Assembly: GCA_014904845.1 (NCBI GenBank)
Contig: MU120002.1
Location: forward strand, 1 to 10,353
DNA from: Acephala macrosclerotiorum
Taxonomy: Eukaryota > Ascomycota > Leotiomycetes > Helotiales > Mollisiaceae
Direction of reading: 5' to 3'
Length of the DNA stretch: 10,353 nucleotides
In this document: piece after piece, positions 8,821-10,353 of the stretch
Layout of the letters: each line of letters starts with the position of its first letter
Position numbering within the stretch: position 1 is the stretch's first letter
Translations under genes and position numbers: made by a program
The notes under the pieces: generated by a model
The model's input: only the letters and a program-made list of their open reading frames with translations
Databases searched by the model: none
Told to the model about the DNA's origin: nothing

Positions 8821-9120
8821 AATTATTAATAAAAAAAAACATTAATTAAATTAAAATAAAAAAAATATTATCACATACTAAACGTACTAACGTTAAAATC
8901 AAAAATAAATAATAATCTTATTTACATTCAATTTTAATACTCTTTTATCGATCTCGATTTAAAATAAAAACTTTTTATATACTACAACAATTTGTTATTA
9001 TTTTCTTTTACATATACTTATTACAATTATACTTTAAATTTTTACAATAACAATCTCATTCAACGTACTATAAAAAACTTTTACAATTATTAACTTCGAA
9101 TTCGTAATTCGCAAAAATCG
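8821..9120. other. C-rich, G-poor stretch on the + strand
   Basis: A hand count gives about 40 C and 10 G in 300 bases. Nine of the ten G are in CpG. Most C are in CpA or CpT, the contexts depleted elsewhere. Positions 8995-9064 contain no G at all. The complementary strand has therefore lost essentially all its C outside CpG, while the + strand kept its own. This mirrors 361-660. I infer strand-biased C-to-T mutation on the minus strand. No coding frame accompanies it. Confidence 0.7.
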
Positions 9121-9150
9121 TTTTTAATAAATAAATACTACTTATACGTT

Positions 9151-9178
9151 TAAAAACTTCAAATATTTAAAGTTTTTA
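9151..9178. repeat. 28-bp palindrome with one mismatched pair
   Basis: TAAAAACTT (9151-9159) and AAGTTTTTA (9170-9178) are exact reverse complements and flank the self-complementary core AAATATTT (9161-9168). Only the pair C9160/A9169 fails to match, and a single G-to-A change at 9169 would explain it. It lies just right of the C-rich, G-poor stretch, where G-to-A is the favoured direction. Confidence 0.65.
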
Positions 9179-10080
9179 TTAAATAGTATTAAAATAAATT
9201 TATAAATAGTACTACTTTGAAATCGATTTATATATTAACGTTTTACGTAATATAATCAATATAATACTACGAATTTTATTACGTATTTTTATCGATCAAA
9301 AAAAAAAAGATTAAATTGATTATTTAAATTGTTTTTTATTAATCAATATCAAAAGAAATTTTATATTATTAATTCTATATTTAAAAATAAATAATACAAA
9401 TACAATTAAAAAATAATTAAACAATTTTTGTTTTAAAAAGTTTTTCAATAAATTATATACGAAAATTATTTTTTTACGATTATTTATTTATAGTTTCAAT
9501 TTAAAAATAGTATAAACGATATTAATTAAAATTAAAATTGATAGAAATAAACGATTTATTGAAAACGATATTAATATTTCGAATTATTTAAAAATCGATT
9601 AATATATATATTATTTATTAAAATTAATCTCAAGTAATTACAATAATTAAATAAATATATTTCGTAATAAAATAATAAATAATAATATAATAAAAACAAG
9701 AATTTAAATAAAAATTCTAAAATGTATTAATAAAATAGTAATATTGAAAAAGAAAATTAAAATTGTGAAAAAAAAAAAAAAAATTGAAAAAATTATAAAA
9801 AGTAATATTAATACGTTATTTAATACGAGCAAGTAATTAATCGAATAATCGATTAAAAAAACGTAAAAAAAAAAAAAATTTAATTAAAAAATAATAAAAA
9901 TTAAATAAAAAAACAACAATTAAAAATTTAAAAAAGTTTTTATTAAATTAAAAACAAAGTTTTAAACGTTGTAAAAAAAATTTAAAATTAAATATTATTA
10001 TCAAAATATTAAAATCTAATTTTAAATTATTAGTATCGTTTGATCGTTTATACGTTTAATTTAATATTACAAATAAAGAA
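9179..10080. other. Gene-free stretch with long A runs
   Basis: No open frame of note. It contains A16 at 9768-9783 and A14 at 9865-9878, with a generally A-rich composition from about 9640 onward. A poly(A)-tailed retroelement remnant was considered, but no upstream coding remnant or target duplication was seen. Confidence 0.55.
9768..9783. repeat. Homopolymer A16
   Basis: The longest homopolymer in the window, preceded by TTGTG and followed by TTG. Its exact length is likely to be uncertain in any assembly. Confidence 0.93.
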
Positions 10081-10217
10081 ATCGAAAAACAATAATAGTA
10101 ATTTAATTTAAACGATAATAATAATATTATTATTTTCGATAAAAAAAAACGAAAAATAATAGTAATTTAATTTAAATATTTATAATAAAAATAATATTTT
10201 CAATAAAAATAAAATAA
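10081..10217. repeat. Two-copy tandem repeat, unit about 64 bp
   Basis: AATAATAGTAATTTAATTTAAA is exact at 10091-10112 and 10155-10176, 64 bases apart. The surroundings also match: CGAAAA precedes both, and TATTTTCGATAAAAA after copy 1 corresponds to TATTTTCAATAAAAA after copy 2, a single G/A difference. A partial third echo (ATTTCAATAAAA) follows at about 10219-10230. Between the cores lies a perfect 18-bp palindrome at 10117-10134. It resembles the 6486-6727 array in style but has no evident sequence relation. Confidence 0.75.
10117..10134. repeat. 18-bp perfect palindrome
   Basis: AATAATAATATTATTATT is self-complementary. It lies in the first unit of the 64-bp repeat; the matching part of the second unit has diverged, so the palindrome is not conserved between copies. 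Confidence 0.8.
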
Positions 10218-10353
10218 ATATTTCAATAAAAAAAACAATTTATCAAGATTATAAATAATATAATTTAACTATTGATTACAATAAATATTATACTATTTAT
10301 AAAGTTTTCGCGAAATACTATAATAAAAATATTCTTTTTCTATTATTTAAAAT

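Larger units (their letters stand above)
1..10353. other. AT-rich, gene-free block with RIP-like dinucleotide bias
   Basis: The whole window is very AT-rich; a hand count of 4921-5280 gives 41 G+C in 360 bases. In that sample 13 of 22 C are in CpG, 6 in CpT, 3 in CpA and none in CpC. CC and GG are almost absent throughout: GG occurs near 354, 2371, 2605, 2610, 6209, 6419, 6431 and 8495, for example. Stops are dense in all frames and no open frame exceeds 79 codons. Known biology: fungal RIP converts CpA to TpA in duplicated DNA and leaves CpG relatively enriched, whereas CpG methylation decay removes CpG. I infer an ascomycete AT isochore, centromere-like block or transposon graveyard. Plasmodium- or Dictyostelium-type intergenic DNA and fungal mitochondrial DNA are less likely because they would not be expected to show this CpG retention, but only a whole-genome comparison would settle it. 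Confidence 0.72.

Noticed and set aside
9768..9878. Poly(A) tails of retrotransposed copies
   Set aside because: Runs of 14 to 16 A are only slightly longer than many others in A-rich DNA, and no target-site duplication or coding remnant accompanies them.
1..10353. Mitochondrial or apicoplast genome fragment
   Set aside because: No rRNA, tRNA or conserved organelle protein is recognisable over 10 kb, and CpG retention with CpA loss is not typical of organelle spacer DNA.
1..10353. CRISPR array or prokaryotic operon
   Set aside because: There are no regularly spaced conserved repeats with unique spacers, no coding frames and no ribosome-binding-site-like organisation. The tandem repeats found are contiguous and diverged.

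Overview
This window is about 10.4 kb of extremely AT-rich, apparently gene-free DNA. I find no credible protein-coding gene, tRNA, rRNA, CRISPR array or intact mobile element. The longest open frames (79 codons at 5600-5839 on + and 68 codons at 7106-7312 on -) are Lys/Asn/Ile-rich low-complexity chance frames and are not annotated as genes.

The base composition is the main evidence on origin. In a hand-counted sample (4921-5280), G+C is 41 of 360 bases (about 11%). Of the 22 C bases, 13 are in CpG, 6 in CpT, 3 in CpA and none in CpC. GG and CC dinucleotides occur only a handful of times in the whole window. CpG is thus the surviving context, while CpA/TpG is depleted and TpA is very abundant. 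Ordinary methyl-CpG decay would do the opposite. The pattern fits repeat-induced point mutation (RIP), which changes C to T mainly in CpA, and so suggests an AT isochore, centromere-like block or transposon graveyard of a filamentous ascomycete. Other AT-rich eukaryotes cannot be excluded by eye, and no species can be named.

Layout: 1-95 is a pure ATA/TAA microsatellite. Positions 295-393 hold two small inverted repeats, followed by a G-rich, C-poor stretch (361-660). Positions 1287-2138 are about 98% A+T. Positions 2370-2651 form a CpG pocket with several palindromes. Positions 3090-3299 are pure A/T. Positions 3862-4160 look like a decayed tandem array of roughly 87 bp, followed by short tandem duplications at 4251, 4685 and 4803. 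Positions 6411-6480 retain TpG/GG. Positions 6486-6727 are three copies of an approximately 80-bp tandem repeat whose closest copies differ in their core only by transitions. Positions 8821-9120 are strongly C-rich and G-poor on the + strand, the mirror image of 361-660. Positions 10081-10217 hold a two-copy 64-bp tandem repeat.

No set of genes working together can be proposed. The biology in this window is mutational: repeats that appear to have been recognised and eroded by a strand-biased C-to-T process.
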